Shown here: piece by piece, positions 1 through 8,953 of the stretch
Numbering within the stretch: position 1 is the first letter of the stretch
How the letters are laid out: each line of letters begins with the position of its first letter
Assembly (NCBI GenBank): GCA_934512155.1
Contig: CAKSWS010000001.1
Location: 1 to 64,000, forward strand
From: an uncultured Eubacterium sp.
GTDB lineage: Bacteria > Bacillota > Clostridia > Oscillospirales > Acutalibacteraceae
Length of the DNA stretch: 64,000 nt
Reading direction: 5' to 3'
Translations under genes and position numbers: made by a program
The notes under the pieces: generated by a model
What the model was told of the DNA's origin: nothing
The model's input: the letters and a program-made list of their open reading frames with translations, nothing else
The model's database searches: none

Positions 1-165
1 GTCAATCCAATTATAATCTGTTTTTTTACCTGTCATTTTTGCGTTGCAATGGGGGCAAACGGAATATGCTTTTTTAAAAAGCCTTTTGCAGTTTGAACAT
101 TCGTATTCGTCGTCTCTAAATAAATGGGTGCGGCGTATCCAATACCCTTTCTTTTGCTTTGACAT
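1..165 (-). CDS. Small zinc-ribbon protein (partial, runs off the left edge)
   Basis: The reading frame begins with ATG at 165 and is still open at base 1, so only the first 55 residues are visible. A good ribosome binding site (AAAAGGAAAGG on the minus strand) precedes the start. The visible part is basic and carries two Cys pairs, CSNC at about residues 24-27 and CPHC at about 38-41, the spacing of a rubredoxin-like or zinc-ribbon knuckle. Such proteins usually bind nucleic acid or act as small adaptors, but no function can be assigned here. It lies upstream of nothing else visible on its strand. Confidence 0.65.
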   Translation of the reverse strand, partial: MSKQKKGYWIRRTHLFRDDEYECSNCKRLFKKAYSVCPHCNAKMTGKKTDYNWID

Positions 166-288
166 ATAAATCACAGCCTTTCCTTTTGATTTCAATTTCG
201 TTATATCACAATTTATTTTAATGTTCAATAACTTAATTTTATCGGTACAAAAAAAGACCCTGTTGGATTATATTGAAAGCAATCAAAA

Positions 289-321
289 CAAAACCGCCAA
301 TGCGTAAGCGTGGCGGTTTTG
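289..321 (-). terminator. Intrinsic terminator of the bile salt hydrolase gene
   Basis: Perfect 11-bp arms (CAAAACCGCCA / TGGCGGTTTTG) around an 11-nt loop. On the minus strand the stem is followed by a T-rich stretch, 43 bases after the stop codon of the hydrolase. Confidence 0.75.
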
Positions 322-363
322 TTATAGCCTCTTTTCGACAAGTGGCGCAAAGACGTTGCATAA

Positions 364-1341
364 TTACTTGTTTTGATAAAAAATTTGCATTTTATCGTTA
401 AGCGGATATGCGGCAAGCTCACTGCCGTTTAAGTTTTCTGCATACATATCAACTGCCGTTACGGCACTGTTGTTGTAGGTTGTGTAATAATAAATACCCT
501 TTGTTGCGTTGCAGCAGGATGTGTAAATTGTAATTTCATATTTGTTGGGCGCTACTTCACAGCAGCCACGCTGTTGGTTAACGCTGCCTAAAATGTGGAA
601 CAATTGAGAAACGCTTTCTTCTTCGGAATTGCCTGATTTTGAATTCATTTTTGTAAATGCTGCTCTTACAAAACGGGATGATGAAGATAAATCCCCCGGT
701 AAACCCATTGCACCCATACCACGGCTGTATAAATTTAAATCCAAATCGGGAGCAAAAGTGTTTTTTGGTTGTGCGGCAGATAAATTCATATAATTATTAA
801 GCAAAAACATTTGTGTTTCAAAAGGCGGATTATTTGTTAATATGCCTACAGGATTGTTGTATATATTAGTTCCCGTTGCCGTGCATTCCACGGTAACGGC
901 TTTATTTTTATCTGCAATTATCCAATGAAGTGCCGCCGCAGGCAGTGTTTCGCTATAAGGTGTGTCGGTAATGTTAATTGAGTTAATCAGGTTTATTGCT
1001 TCTTCAACAGAGGCACATTTTGCCAAGATTTTAGGAATTAATTCAAATTGGGGCGTGTTGTTTTCGCTGTCTTTATTTTTATTGTAAACTGCATTGCCTA
1101 CAAAGTTCAAACCTGCTATTCCAAGCCCTTTTTCATTTATTCCGTCGTAATAAAGCGGGTAGTTATCATAAACAAATGCCATGCCTATTATGGCGTAGTG
1201 GCTTTTAAGCACCTCGCCGTTTCTGAAATTAAAAACATAGTTGCGTGGAGTAATCGTTACACTGTCGCCGTATGAAAATTCATAGTCAAGTGTTCTGCCA
1301 AAGTAAAAATCATTTGTTTTGTACGTTGCCGCTGTGCACAT
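364..1341 (-). CDS. bsh: Bile salt hydrolase (choloylglycine hydrolase)
   Basis: Ntn-hydrolase of the choloylglycine hydrolase family, cleaving the amide of glycine- or taurine-conjugated bile acids in the cytoplasm. I start at 1341, not at an upstream in-frame ATG, because this puts the catalytic Cys at position 2 and gives a GAAAGGA ribosome binding site. With this start all classical active-site residues fall exactly where they are in lactobacillar BSH numbering: Cys2, Arg16, Asp19, Asn79, Asn170 and Arg223. The length, 325 residues, is typical. The loop SRG at 206-208 corresponds to the S-R-X substrate-selectivity motif linked to taurine preference (recalled from the literature). Penicillin V acylases share the fold but usually differ at the Asn79 region. 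Monocistronic: followed by a terminator and preceded by tRNA-Arg. Confidence 0.93.
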   Translation of the reverse strand: MCTAATYKTNDFYFGRTLDYEFSYGDSVTITPRNYVFNFRNGEVLKSHYAIIGMAFVYDNYPLYYDGINEKGLGIAGLNFVGNAVYNKNKDSENNTPQFELIPKILAKCASVEEAINLINSINITDTPYSETLPAAALHWIIADKNKAVTVECTATGTNIYNNPVGILTNNPPFETQMFLLNNYMNLSAAQPKNTFAPDLDLNLYSRGMGAMGLPGDLSSSSRFVRAAFTKMNSKSGNSEEESVSQLFHILGSVNQQRGCCEVAPNKYEITIYTSCCNATKGIYYYTTYNNSAVTAVDMYAENLNGSELAAYPLNDKMQIFYQNK

Positions 1342-1389
1342 ATAAACATTCCTTTCAAATAAAAAAGCCGCACGAAAATCGGCGGCGGC

Positions 1390-1464
1390 TGGCACCCTCA
1401 GTGGGAATCGAACCTACATCTAACCCTTAGGAGGGGTTTATTCTATCCGTTGAACTATGAGGGC
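1390..1464 (-). tRNA. tRNA-Arg(CCU)
   Basis: Full cloverleaf on the minus strand: acceptor GCCCTCA pairs with TGAGGGT, the anticodon stem is AACCC/GGGTT with loop CTCCTAA (anticodon CCT), the T-loop is GTTCGAT, and CCA is encoded at 1390-1392. It reads AGG codons. Confidence 0.93.
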
Positions 1465-1909
1465 AAATTGAATTTGCTTTCATATTATATATTAATGCCC
1501 CGGTGTTGTCAATATTTAACCGTCTTGCCTTTTACTATAATATAATGTAATAAAATATTATATTTATATACTTAATAATATAATACCGTTAAAATACCGA
1601 TATTATTAAATTAAAATTATACAGTTTTTTTATTTGTAAATGTAAATTTTATAAGCACTGTATATGGTATATTTTTCCAAAAATATTACATTTTTTAATA
1701 TATATGGGGTTCACAAGGCCAAATGTTTCAAAAAGGTTACAAAATCAAAAATAAATGTTGCCAATTTTTAAACTTTTCACAAAATTTTGCTTTTGTGTGA
1801 TAAAGCACTAAAGTTATAAAAGCACTACATCTTGATTTTCTATTGTTTTTGACAATTTTCATTTCTTAATCTTTTGTGCAATTTGCATAAAAAGTTACTT
1901 TTTAAAATG
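1465..1909. other. AT-rich intergenic region without recognisable gene
   Basis: About 445 bases of very AT-rich sequence between tRNA-Arg and the promoter of the G5/3D protein. I see no convincing ORF, RNA gene or repeat in it. Confidence 0.5.
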
Positions 1910-1938
1910 TTGACATATTGTGCAAAAATTTCTATAAT
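1910..1938 (+). promoter_or_regulatory. Consensus sigma-A promoter of the G5/3D protein gene
   Basis: TTGACA at 1910-1915, exactly 17 bases, then TATAAT at 1933-1938. The transcript would carry a leader of about 120 nt before the start codon at 2065. Confidence 0.85.
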
Positions 1939-1944
1939 GCCAAA

Positions 1945-2064
1945 TGCTTGTGTAAATACTAAAGGTAAAGGCAGAATAATCGCTTCTGCTATCGGGGTGT
2001 TTCACCCTGAAAATATTATCGGCATCACCAATAATATTTTACCAAGAATAAAAGGGAGATTAAG
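1945..2064 (+). promoter_or_regulatory. Structured 5' leader of the G5/3D protein gene, class unknown
   Basis: Three inverted repeats follow each other: GGCAGA/TCTGCT near 1970-1990, GGGTG-TTT-CACCC near 1995-2009, and a perfect 10-bp pair AAAATATTAT/ATAATATTTT around 2010-2041. The ribosome binding site AAAGGGAG follows. Genes of this type often sit behind the c-di-AMP (ydaO) riboswitch, but the conserved ydaO core is not present, so this is an unassigned regulatory RNA candidate. Confidence 0.4.
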
Positions 2065-3291
2065 ATGATTAATGAATCGGCAGTCGCCACAATCAAGCAC
2101 ACTTCTCGTGCAATGGCGGCAACAATAATTGCTCTTGTGTTCATTATTTGTGCATTTGCCACCACGGCTTTTGCAGGAATGGCCGGTGAATACAATGTTG
2201 TTGTTGATGACAACGGCACAGAGTATACTATTGTTACAAATGAAGAACAACCAACCGAAATCCTTAAAGAAGCCAACATAACTTTAGGCACAAACGATAA
2301 GCTTGATATTACAGGCTTTGATTCCGGCAATGGCGGAACAATTGTTATTGACAGGTTAAATACGGTTAACGTAAAACTTAACGATGTTATTAAAGCATTT
2401 AATGTTTATGCCGACACAGTGGCAGACGCTTTTAACGAAATAGGAATGGATGTTAAAGGCTGCACACTTAATTACAGCGGCAGTGATTTAATTCAAGACG
2501 GTATGGTTATTACCGTTATAGCACCGATTTCCGTTACTGTGGAAGCAGACGGAGCAAGCATTTCGGTGGGTGTTGCACAGGGCAACACAGTGGCAGATGT
2601 TTTGTCGGTTGCCGGCATAACATTGGGCGAAAACGATTATGTTGAGCCTGCTGCAAATACTGTTGTGGAAAACAACACGGTTGTTTCGGTTTACCGTGTA
2701 GAAACAAAAACGGTTACTGAAAAAGAAAGCATTGCTTTTGACACACAAAAAAATACAGATGATTCTCTTGAACTCGGCACAGTTAATGTGCAGGTAAAGG
2801 GCGTTAACGGCGAAAAGGAAGTTACTTATCAGGTAACATATGTTAACGGCGTGGAAAGTTCAAGAACACAGCTTACTTCAAAAACAACAAAAGAACCTGT
2901 TACAGAGGTGCAAACCGTTGGCACAAAGCGTGGAGATGTAACACCAAACGGTGTTGAATCTTCAAACGGATTTACACTGGGTCAGGTTATTTCAGGTAAA
3001 TATACACATTATTGTGCTTGTGCAACATGCAACGGCAATTCAAGGGGAATAACAACCTCCGGCAGAAGAATCAGTGCTTCAATGGAAAACCCTTATTATA
3101 TTGCGTGCAACTGGTTGCCGCTTGGCTCTGTTATTGATGTAGACGGCGAACTTTACACCGTTGTAGACAGAGGCGGCAGCGGACTTTCAAGAACCGGCAG
3201 AATTGATATTTTCACACCGGGCAGTCATTCAACAGCACTTCATAAAGGCACAGGCAAATGCACAATCACCATTGTGCGCCTTGGTTGGTAA
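2065..3291 (+). CDS. YabE-like cell-wall protein (DUF348, G5 and 3D domains)
   Basis: Secreted peptidoglycan-acting protein of the YabE/resuscitation-promoting-factor-like group. Residues 17-38 form an export signal or anchor ending near AFAGMAG. Residues about 45-90, 100-155 and 155-205 resemble DUF348 repeats, followed by a G5 module (about 205-280). The C-terminal 3D domain (about 310-408) has its conserved Asp residues in VIDVDGE, VVDRGG and RIDIF. The 3D fold is shared with lytic transglycosylases (MltA type), so muralytic activity is the family expectation, not proven here. Length 408 is usual. Start chosen by AAAGGGAGATTAAG before the ATG. Single-gene unit with its own promoter, structured leader and terminator. 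Confidence 0.85.
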   Translation: MINESAVATIKHTSRAMAATIIALVFIICAFATTAFAGMAGEYNVVVDDNGTEYTIVTNEEQPTEILKEANITLGTNDKLDITGFDSGNGGTIVIDRLNTVNVKLNDVIKAFNVYADTVADAFNEIGMDVKGCTLNYSGSDLIQDGMVITVIAPISVTVEADGASISVGVAQGNTVADVLSVAGITLGENDYVEPAANTVVENNTVVSVYRVETKTVTEKESIAFDTQKNTDDSLELGTVNVQVKGVNGEKEVTYQVTYVNGVESSRTQLTSKTTKEPVTEVQTVGTKRGDVTPNGVESSNGFTLGQVISGKYTHYCACATCNGNSRGITTSGRRISASMENPYYIACNWLPLGSVIDVDGELYTVVDRGGSGLSRTGRIDIFTPGSHSTALHKGTGKCTITIVRLGW

Positions 3292-3312
3292 TAATGTTAA
3301 AACAAATAATTT

Positions 3313-3342
3313 AAAGTCCCCATGTTGGGACTTTATTTTTTT
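3313..3342 (+). terminator. Intrinsic terminator after the YabE-like gene
   Basis: AAAGTCCC and GGGACTTT arms with a short loop, followed by TATTTTTTT. Confidence 0.85.
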
Positions 3343-3461
3343 GCATAGGCATTTTGATTTTTAATATATGTGCCAATTTGTTAAATTTGTGTTTATAATT
3401 GCCGCTTTACTTGAAATAAAACACGTTTTATTATAAAATATCACGGCAGGGGGTATTATTT

Positions 3462-5564
3462 ATGGAAAATACACTTTATTACGTTAAAAAAGCAAAAGAA
3501 TTTGAAGAGGCTTTACCGCTTGGTAACGGCAGAATGGGTGCAATGGTTTTCGGCGATTTGAAAAAAGAGCGCATTGCCCTTAATGAAGATACTTTGTGGA
3601 GCGGCTACCCCGATAAACAGTTAAACACAAAGGGCGCATATAAACACCTTGATGAGTTAAGGGGCGCAATATTTAATAATGATTTTGAAAAAGCAAAGAA
3701 AATTGCAAACGGTGGTTTTCACGGCCATTGGACGGAAAGTTATCTTCCTTTCGGCGATTTGCTTATTACATATAAATCTAAAATAAAAAAAGATAATTAC
3801 AGGCGTTATCTTAACATTGCCCGTGGTGTGGCAACCGTTTCCTGTGACGGAATTAAGGAAACTGTTTTTGTAAGCCACCCAAATCAGCTTATAGTTATTA
3901 ATTTGAAATCATCACAGCCTTTTTCCTGCGATGTAACATTTGCAAGTCAGCTTCAAAGCAGTGTTTCAACAGAGGAAGACAGTTTGGTTATTTCAGGTTG
4001 TGCGCCGGAGGTTTGTTTTCCGCCGTATTATAAAACAAAAGAACCTATTGTTTACGGCAGTAGGGGAATTAAATTTACCGGCATTGCAAAAATTTTGGGC
4101 AATGCAAAATTTGAAAGCAATAAAATAGTTGTAAAAGACGAAACAGAAGTAACAATTCTTGTAAGCCTTGCCACTTCATATGTTGATTTTAACAAAGAGC
4201 CTAATGCAGACAGCTTTGCAAAGGCAATGGCACCTTTTGAAAACGCAACAAATTATGAGCAGTTGCTTATTGCTCACAGGGCAGATTTTGCTTCTTTGTT
4301 TGACAGGGTAAAATTTTCACTTCACGGCGGAGAAACCGATTTGCCTACAGATAAAAGGCTTAAACATGTAAAACAGGGTCAAAAAGACAATGCTTTAATT
4401 GCGTTGTTGTTTAATTTCGGCAGGTATCTTGCCATTTCTTCATCACGCCCGGGTACGATAGCCACAAATCTTCAGGGTATTTGGAACGAGCATATGCGTG
4501 CACCCTGGAGTTCTAACTACACTGTTAACATTAATACCCAAATGAATTATTGGGGTCTTGATATATGCAATCTTTCCGATTGTTTTGAGCCTCTTACCCA
4601 GCTTGTTAAAAAGTTTTCAGTCAGAGGAAGGGAAACGGCTAAAGAATACTATAATTGCGGCGGATGCTGCCTGCACCATAACACCGATATTTGGGGCAAT
4701 ACAAACCCGGCAGGTTATCCTAATGCAGATGGAGATTCATCTGCCTATGCAGTTTGGCAATCGGGATTGCCTTGGTTTTTAAATATGCTTTATGACCATT
4801 ATCTTTATATTAAAGATGAGGATTATAAGCAGGAAATTACTCCGTTGTTCCAAGGTTGCCTTGATTTTTACAAGGATTTTCTTACGGAAAAGGACGGCGA
4901 GCTTGTTACTTGCCCGTCAAGTTCACCGGAAAACTCCTTTGACTATAACGGCAAAGGCTGTTCTTTAACATATATGCCGTCTATGGACAGGGAAATATTG
5001 CATGATTTCTTTAAAAACTGCAAAGCTCTCGGCTTGGACGCTCCCGAAATTCAGCAGGTTAAGCCTGCAAGCGACGGCAGAATTCCGGAATGGAGCAGTG
5101 AGTATAAGGAAAGAGAGCCTGAACATCGCCATGTAAGTCATCTTTATTGCATTTATCCGTCAGGTTATGGTGATGAATGTGATGAAAGTCTTAAAAAAGC
5201 TGCAGAAAAATCACTTGAAGTCAGAGGATTCGGCGGCACAGGCTGGAGTTTAGGATGGAAAGTTTGCCTTTGGGCAAGGCTTGGCAACGGAAATAATGCA
5301 GAAAGGCTTATTAAACAGCAGCTTACTCCTGTTAAAGCAAAGGTTAAATTCGGCAGAGGCGGCGGCACTTACCCCAATATGTTTGATGCTCATCCGCCTT
5401 TCCAAATAGACGGTAACTTCGGCGTTATGGCAGGTATTGCCGAAATGATTAAAAACAACGCCATGCCCACAAGTTGGAACGGCAGAGTTTCCGGCATTAA
5501 GCTTAAAGACGGCACAGTGCTCAGCGGCAATATTCAAAACGGAAAATTAATACTTGACAAATAA
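3462..5564 (+). CDS. GH95 family alpha-L-fucosidase
   Basis: Glycoside hydrolase family 95, inverting 1,2-alpha-L-fucosidase type, acting on fucosylated host or plant glycans. The N-terminus has the family signature (LPLGNGRMGAMVFG at about 19-32, then NEDTLWSG). Catalytic-region residues can be placed by comparison with Bifidobacterium AfcA: Asn356 and Asn358 in the N-I-N motif, the general acid Glu490 in PSSSPEN, and Asp650 in HPPFQIDGN. At 700 residues it is slightly shorter than the usual 750-800, mostly at the C-terminal beta domain. No signal peptide, so it probably works inside the cell on imported oligosaccharides. Start has a G-rich ribosome binding site (CAGGGGG). The last codons overlap the -35 box of the trp promoter. 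Some GH95 members act on L-galactosides, which cannot be excluded. Confidence 0.88.
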   Translation: MENTLYYVKKAKEFEEALPLGNGRMGAMVFGDLKKERIALNEDTLWSGYPDKQLNTKGAYKHLDELRGAIFNNDFEKAKKIANGGFHGHWTESYLPFGDLLITYKSKIKKDNYRRYLNIARGVATVSCDGIKETVFVSHPNQLIVINLKSSQPFSCDVTFASQLQSSVSTEEDSLVISGCAPEVCFPPYYKTKEPIVYGSRGIKFTGIAKILGNAKFESNKIVVKDETEVTILVSLATSYVDFNKEPNADSFAKAMAPFENATNYEQLLIAHRADFASLFDRVKFSLHGGETDLPTDKRLKHVKQGQKDNALIALLFNFGRYLAISSSRPGTIATNLQGIWNEHMRAPWSSNYTVNINTQMNYWGLDICNLSDCFEPLTQLVKKFSVRGRETAKEYYNCGGCCLHHNTDIWGNTNPAGYPNADGDSSAYAVWQSGLPWFLNMLYDHYLYIKDEDYKQEITPLFQGCLDFYKDFLTEKDGELVTCPSSSPENSFDYNGKGCSLTYMPSMDREILHDFFKNCKALGLDAPEIQQVKPASDGRIPEWSSEYKEREPEHRHVSHLYCIYPSGYGDECDESLKKAAEKSLEVRGFGGTGWSLGWKVCLWARLGNGNNAERLIKQQLTPVKAKVKFGRGGGTYPNMFDAHPPFQIDGNFGVMAGIAEMIKNNAMPTSWNGRVSGIKLKDGTVLSGNIQNGKLILDK

Positions 5565-5582
5565 AAAATAGTTTGCTATTAT
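5554..5582 (+). promoter_or_regulatory. Promoter of the trp operon
   Basis: TTGACA (5554-5559), 17 bases, TATTAT (5577-5582). The -35 box lies inside the last codons of the fucosidase gene, and transcription would start just before the T-box. Confidence 0.8.
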
Positions 5583-5597
5583 GAATTTAATATATTA

Positions 5598-5871
5598 AAC
5601 CGTTGAAGCGGAGATAAAAACAGGAAACGAACTTGCAGAGAGTCCCCGGTGCTGTGATGGGGGCAGTAAACGCCTTGTTAAATGGACCGCAGAGGGTGTG
5701 GGGAAAGGCATTTGGCTTAGTATTCTGCAACGGGTTGACCGTCGTTATCGGTCGGGGGTATGTTAGTACTTCGCTAAGTGTGCGAAAGTTATTTTCGCAA
5801 ATCGGGGTGGCACCACGGTATTGTTTTATCGTCCTCGGCAAAAGGATTATCCTTTTGCCGAGGGCTTTTTT
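5598..5871 (+). ncRNA. T-box leader RNA, tRNA-Trp specific
   Basis: Classic T-box riboswitch: AGAGAG and GTGATGGGGG elements of stem I near 5636-5663, a specifier loop containing TGG (5683-5685, Trp codon), and the T-box bulge sequence GGGTGGCACCACGG at 5805-5818. The TGGC would pair with NCCA of a tRNA with discriminator G, as in tRNA-Trp. The terminator is a long hairpin (CCTCGGCAAAAGG / CCTTTTGCCGAGG, 5833-5863) with a T-run. Uncharged tRNA-Trp should prevent termination and switch on trp. Confidence 0.95.
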
Positions 5872-5900
5872 ATTTATTTTTCAGAAAGGAATGTGTAGTT

Positions 5901-7358
5901 ATGAATGTTAAACCTGATTTTGAGCAGGTTTGTGGGTTTGCAAGGGATTACAAAACAGTTCCCCTGTCGGCAGAAATCAAGGCAAATTTAAATCCTACGG
6001 ATGTGCTTAAAAAGTTGAAAAAAATCAGTTCTCACTGTTATATGCTTGAGTCCTGCGAGGACGCTCATAATTGGGGTAGATACACATTTTTGGGTTATGA
6101 CCCTAAGGCTGAAATTAAATGCAAGGATTATAATGTTACCGTAACGGATTTAGACGGCGTTATGAAATATAACGAAAATCCACGCAAGTTTATTGATAAA
6201 ATTCTTTTTGAGCATAAAAGCCCACGACTTGATTATTTGCCCACATTTACAGGGGGATTGGTTGGCTATTTCGGTTATGATTATGTTAAATACAGCGAAC
6301 CTACTCTTAAATTAAAGGGTAAGGATGACGGCAATTTTAACGATGTGGATTTAATGCTTTTTGATAAAGTTGTGGCGTTTGATAATAAAGAAGGCAAAAT
6401 AATTCTTATTTGCAATATGCAAACAGATGATTTAAAGGCAAATTACGCCGCCGCTGTTAAAGAACTTGAAATAATGGAAAACATTGTTTTAAACGGCGAT
6501 GAGGCGAAAATAGAAAAGTCTGTTTTAAAATCTGAAATAAAGCCGTTATTTAATGAGGCTCAATATTGTAATATGGTGGAACGGGCAAAGTATTATATTA
6601 AAGAAGGCGATATTTTTCAGGTTGTTCTTTCAAACAGGCTTCAGGCAAAAATGACAGGCTCTTTATTTCACACTTATTTAACTTTACGCAAAACAAATCC
6701 CAGCCCTTATATGTTTTATTTTTCTTCAAATGATATTGAAATTGCAGGCGCTTCTCCCGAAACTCTTGTAAAATTAACAAATGGTACTCTTTATACCTAT
6801 CCTTTGGCAGGCACAAGGCCGAGAGGTAAAACAAAGGCAGAGGATGAAGCGCTGGAAAAAGGGCTTTTAGAAGATGAAAAAGAGCTTGCCGAGCATAATA
6901 TGCTTGTGGATTTAGGCAGAAACGATTTGGGTAAAATCAGCAAATTCGGCACTGTTCAGGTGGAAAAATACCATAACATTTTAAAGTTTTCACATGTTAT
7001 GCATATTGGTTCAACCGTGCGTGGCGAAATCAAAGATGATAAAACAGCCCTTGATGCTGTGGATGCCGTGCTTCCTGCCGGCACCCTTTCCGGCGCACCT
7101 AAAATAAGAGCAATGGAAATTATTGATGAACTTGAAAATAACAAGCGTGGAATTTACGGCGGTGCAATAGGCTATATTGATTTTACGGGCAATCTTGATA
7201 CTTGTATTGCAATTCGTATTGCGTATAAGAAAAAAGGCAATGTTTATGTTCGTTCCGGTGCGGGCATTGTGGCAGATTCAAACCCTGTTAAGGAGTATAA
7301 TGAATGTATTAATAAAGCCAAGGCGGTTGTAAATGCTTTAACAGGTGCGGAGGTATGA
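5901..7358 (+). CDS. trpE: Anthranilate synthase component I
   Basis: Converts chorismate and ammonia (from TrpG) to anthranilate, the first step of tryptophan synthesis. The start at 5901 follows AGAAAGGA; an upstream in-frame ATG at 5778 lies inside the T-box and is rejected. The protein has 485 residues. The chorismate-binding domain shows GASPETLV, PLAGTRPRG, ELAEHNMLVDLGRND, HIGSTVRG, LPAGTLSGAPK and DTCIAIR in the normal order. LLES-type residues near the N-terminus (MLESCED) correspond to the Trp feedback site. First gene of trpEGDCFBA; four bases separate it from trpG. Confidence 0.96.
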   Translation: MNVKPDFEQVCGFARDYKTVPLSAEIKANLNPTDVLKKLKKISSHCYMLESCEDAHNWGRYTFLGYDPKAEIKCKDYNVTVTDLDGVMKYNENPRKFIDKILFEHKSPRLDYLPTFTGGLVGYFGYDYVKYSEPTLKLKGKDDGNFNDVDLMLFDKVVAFDNKEGKIILICNMQTDDLKANYAAAVKELEIMENIVLNGDEAKIEKSVLKSEIKPLFNEAQYCNMVERAKYYIKEGDIFQVVLSNRLQAKMTGSLFHTYLTLRKTNPSPYMFYFSSNDIEIAGASPETLVKLTNGTLYTYPLAGTRPRGKTKAEDEALEKGLLEDEKELAEHNMLVDLGRNDLGKISKFGTVQVEKYHNILKFSHVMHIGSTVRGEIKDDKTALDAVDAVLPAGTLSGAPKIRAMEIIDELENNKRGIYGGAIGYIDFTGNLDTCIAIRIAYKKKGNVYVRSGAGIVADSNPVKEYNECINKAKAVVNALTGAEV

Positions 7359-7361
7359 AAA

Positions 7362-7940
7362 ATGATTTTACTTATTGATAATTACGATTCTTTTTCATAC
7401 AATCTTTACCAGCTTATCGGTACTGTTAATCCGAATATTAAGGTTATAAGAAATGATGAGCTTACAGTAGATGAAATAGAGGCAATGGAACCTGAATATA
7501 TTGTATTGTCGCCGGGTCCCAAAAGACCCGAGGATGCGGGAGTTTGCATAGAAGTGGCAAAACGCCTTGGAGATAAATCAAAAATTTTAGGCGTTTGTTT
7601 GGGTCATCAGTCAATATGCACTGCATTTGGTGCAAAGGTCGGCTACGCAAAGCAATTAATGCATGGTAAGCAAAGCATTTGTAAAATTGACACATCGGCT
7701 TCAATTTTCAGTGGCTTGCCAAATGAAATTCCCGTGGCACGCTATCATTCGCTTGCGGCAGATGAAAGCACAATGCCAAGCTGTTTAAAGGTAATAGGTA
7801 AAACGGCAGACGGTGAAATTATGGCTGTTAAGCACGTGGATAAGGAAATTTACGGTTTGCAGTTTCATCCGGAGTCCATAATGACCCCAAACGGAATAAC
7901 GATTATTAAAAATTTTTTGGGAGGACAGGAAAGTGATTAA
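7362..7940 (+). CDS. trpG: Anthranilate synthase component II (glutamine amidotransferase)
   Basis: Class I glutamine amidotransferase that supplies ammonia to TrpE. Motifs: DNYDSFSYN at residues 6-14, oxyanion loop LSPGPKRPEDAG, nucleophile Cys in GVCLGHQ (about residue 79), and the His-Glu pair in QFHPES near 168-172. 192 residues, the usual length. In organisms with one copy this subunit can also serve p-aminobenzoate synthase. The end overlaps trpD by 8 bases, suggesting translational coupling. Confidence 0.94.
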   Translation: MILLIDNYDSFSYNLYQLIGTVNPNIKVIRNDELTVDEIEAMEPEYIVLSPGPKRPEDAGVCIEVAKRLGDKSKILGVCLGHQSICTAFGAKVGYAKQLMHGKQSICKIDTSASIFSGLPNEIPVARYHSLAADESTMPSCLKVIGKTADGEIMAVKHVDKEIYGLQFHPESIMTPNGITIIKNFLGGQESD

Positions 7941-8949
7941 AGATTTACTTGCAAAGGTTGCGGCAAAAGAAGATTTAACATATGACGAGGCAAAATCTGC
8001 CATAGAAGAAATAATGAGCGGCGAATGCTCACCTGTTTTAATTTCTTCATTTTTAACGGCACTTGCCGTAAAAGGTGAAACAGATACGGAAATTGCAGGC
8101 TGTGCAGACGGTATGCGCAGTAAAGCCGTTTCTCTTAATACAAATTGCGAAACACTTGAAATTGTGGGAACGGGCGGCGACAGGTCAAACAGTTTTAATA
8201 TTTCCACCACGGCGTCTCTTGTAATTGCCGCAGCAGGCATTAAGGTTACAAAGCACGGCAATAGGGCGGCTTCTTCAAAAAGCGGTGCAGCAGATTGCTT
8301 TGAGGCGTTGGGTGTTAATATTAATGCCGAACCGAATGTAATGCTTAAATCGCTTAACGAAAACAACATTGCATTTATGTTTGCGCAAAAATACCACAGT
8401 GCAATGCGCTTTGTAGGTCCTGTTAGAAAAGAAATCGGCATAAGAACCGTGTTTAATATTTTAGGTCCTTTAACAAATCCGGCAAAAGCAAGCATGACGG
8501 TGCTTGGCGTTTTCAGTGAAGAATATGTGGAAAAAATTGCAAATGCACTTGTTAAATTAGGCGTAACGGACGCTCTTGTTGTTTACGGCAAGGACGGACT
8601 TGATGAAATTTCGGCAGGTGCGGAAACAGCCGTTGGGGAAATCAGAAACGGTGATATAAAATATTACACCATTAAACCCGAGGATTTCGGTTTCAAATCT
8701 GTTTCAAAAAATGAAATTGTGGGCGGCACAGGCGCTGAAAATGCAGAAATAACAAAGGCAGTTATTAATAACAACGGCACTTATGCACAAAAAACAGCTG
8801 TAATTTTAAATGCCGGTGCAGGAATTTATGTTGCAGGTAAGGGCAAAATCACTTTGCAGCAGGCTGTTGAACAGGCAAAAGAAATTATTGAAAGTAAAAA
8901 AGCGGTTGATGTTTTAAACGGCTTTATCAAAACCACAAACGAGCAGTGA
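7933..8949 (+). CDS. trpD: Anthranilate phosphoribosyltransferase
   Basis: Transfers phosphoribose from PRPP to anthranilate. The GTG start at 7933 is preceded by GGGAGGACAGGAAA and lies inside the end of trpG. 338 residues with the family signatures GTGGD (PRPP loop), NISTTAS, KHGNRAASS-SGAAD and GPLTNP. It lies fourth in pathway-coupled order with trpC four bases after its stop. Confidence 0.95.
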   Translation: MIKDLLAKVAAKEDLTYDEAKSAIEEIMSGECSPVLISSFLTALAVKGETDTEIAGCADGMRSKAVSLNTNCETLEIVGTGGDRSNSFNISTTASLVIAAAGIKVTKHGNRAASSKSGAADCFEALGVNINAEPNVMLKSLNENNIAFMFAQKYHSAMRFVGPVRKEIGIRTVFNILGPLTNPAKASMTVLGVFSEEYVEKIANALVKLGVTDALVVYGKDGLDEISAGAETAVGEIRNGDIKYYTIKPEDFGFKSVSKNEIVGGTGAENAEITKAVINNNGTYAQKTAVILNAGAGIYVAGKGKITLQQAVEQAKEIIESKKAVDVLNGFIKTTNEQ

Positions 8950-8953
8950 TAAT

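Noticed and set aside
1939-2064. ydaO (c-di-AMP) riboswitch before the G5/3D gene
   Set aside because: The characteristic conserved core segments of that class are not found in the leader.
5778-5900. Upstream in-frame ATG of trpE and open frames inside the leader
   Set aside because: They lie inside the T-box RNA and its terminator; the start at 5901 has a proper ribosome binding site and matches the family N-terminus.
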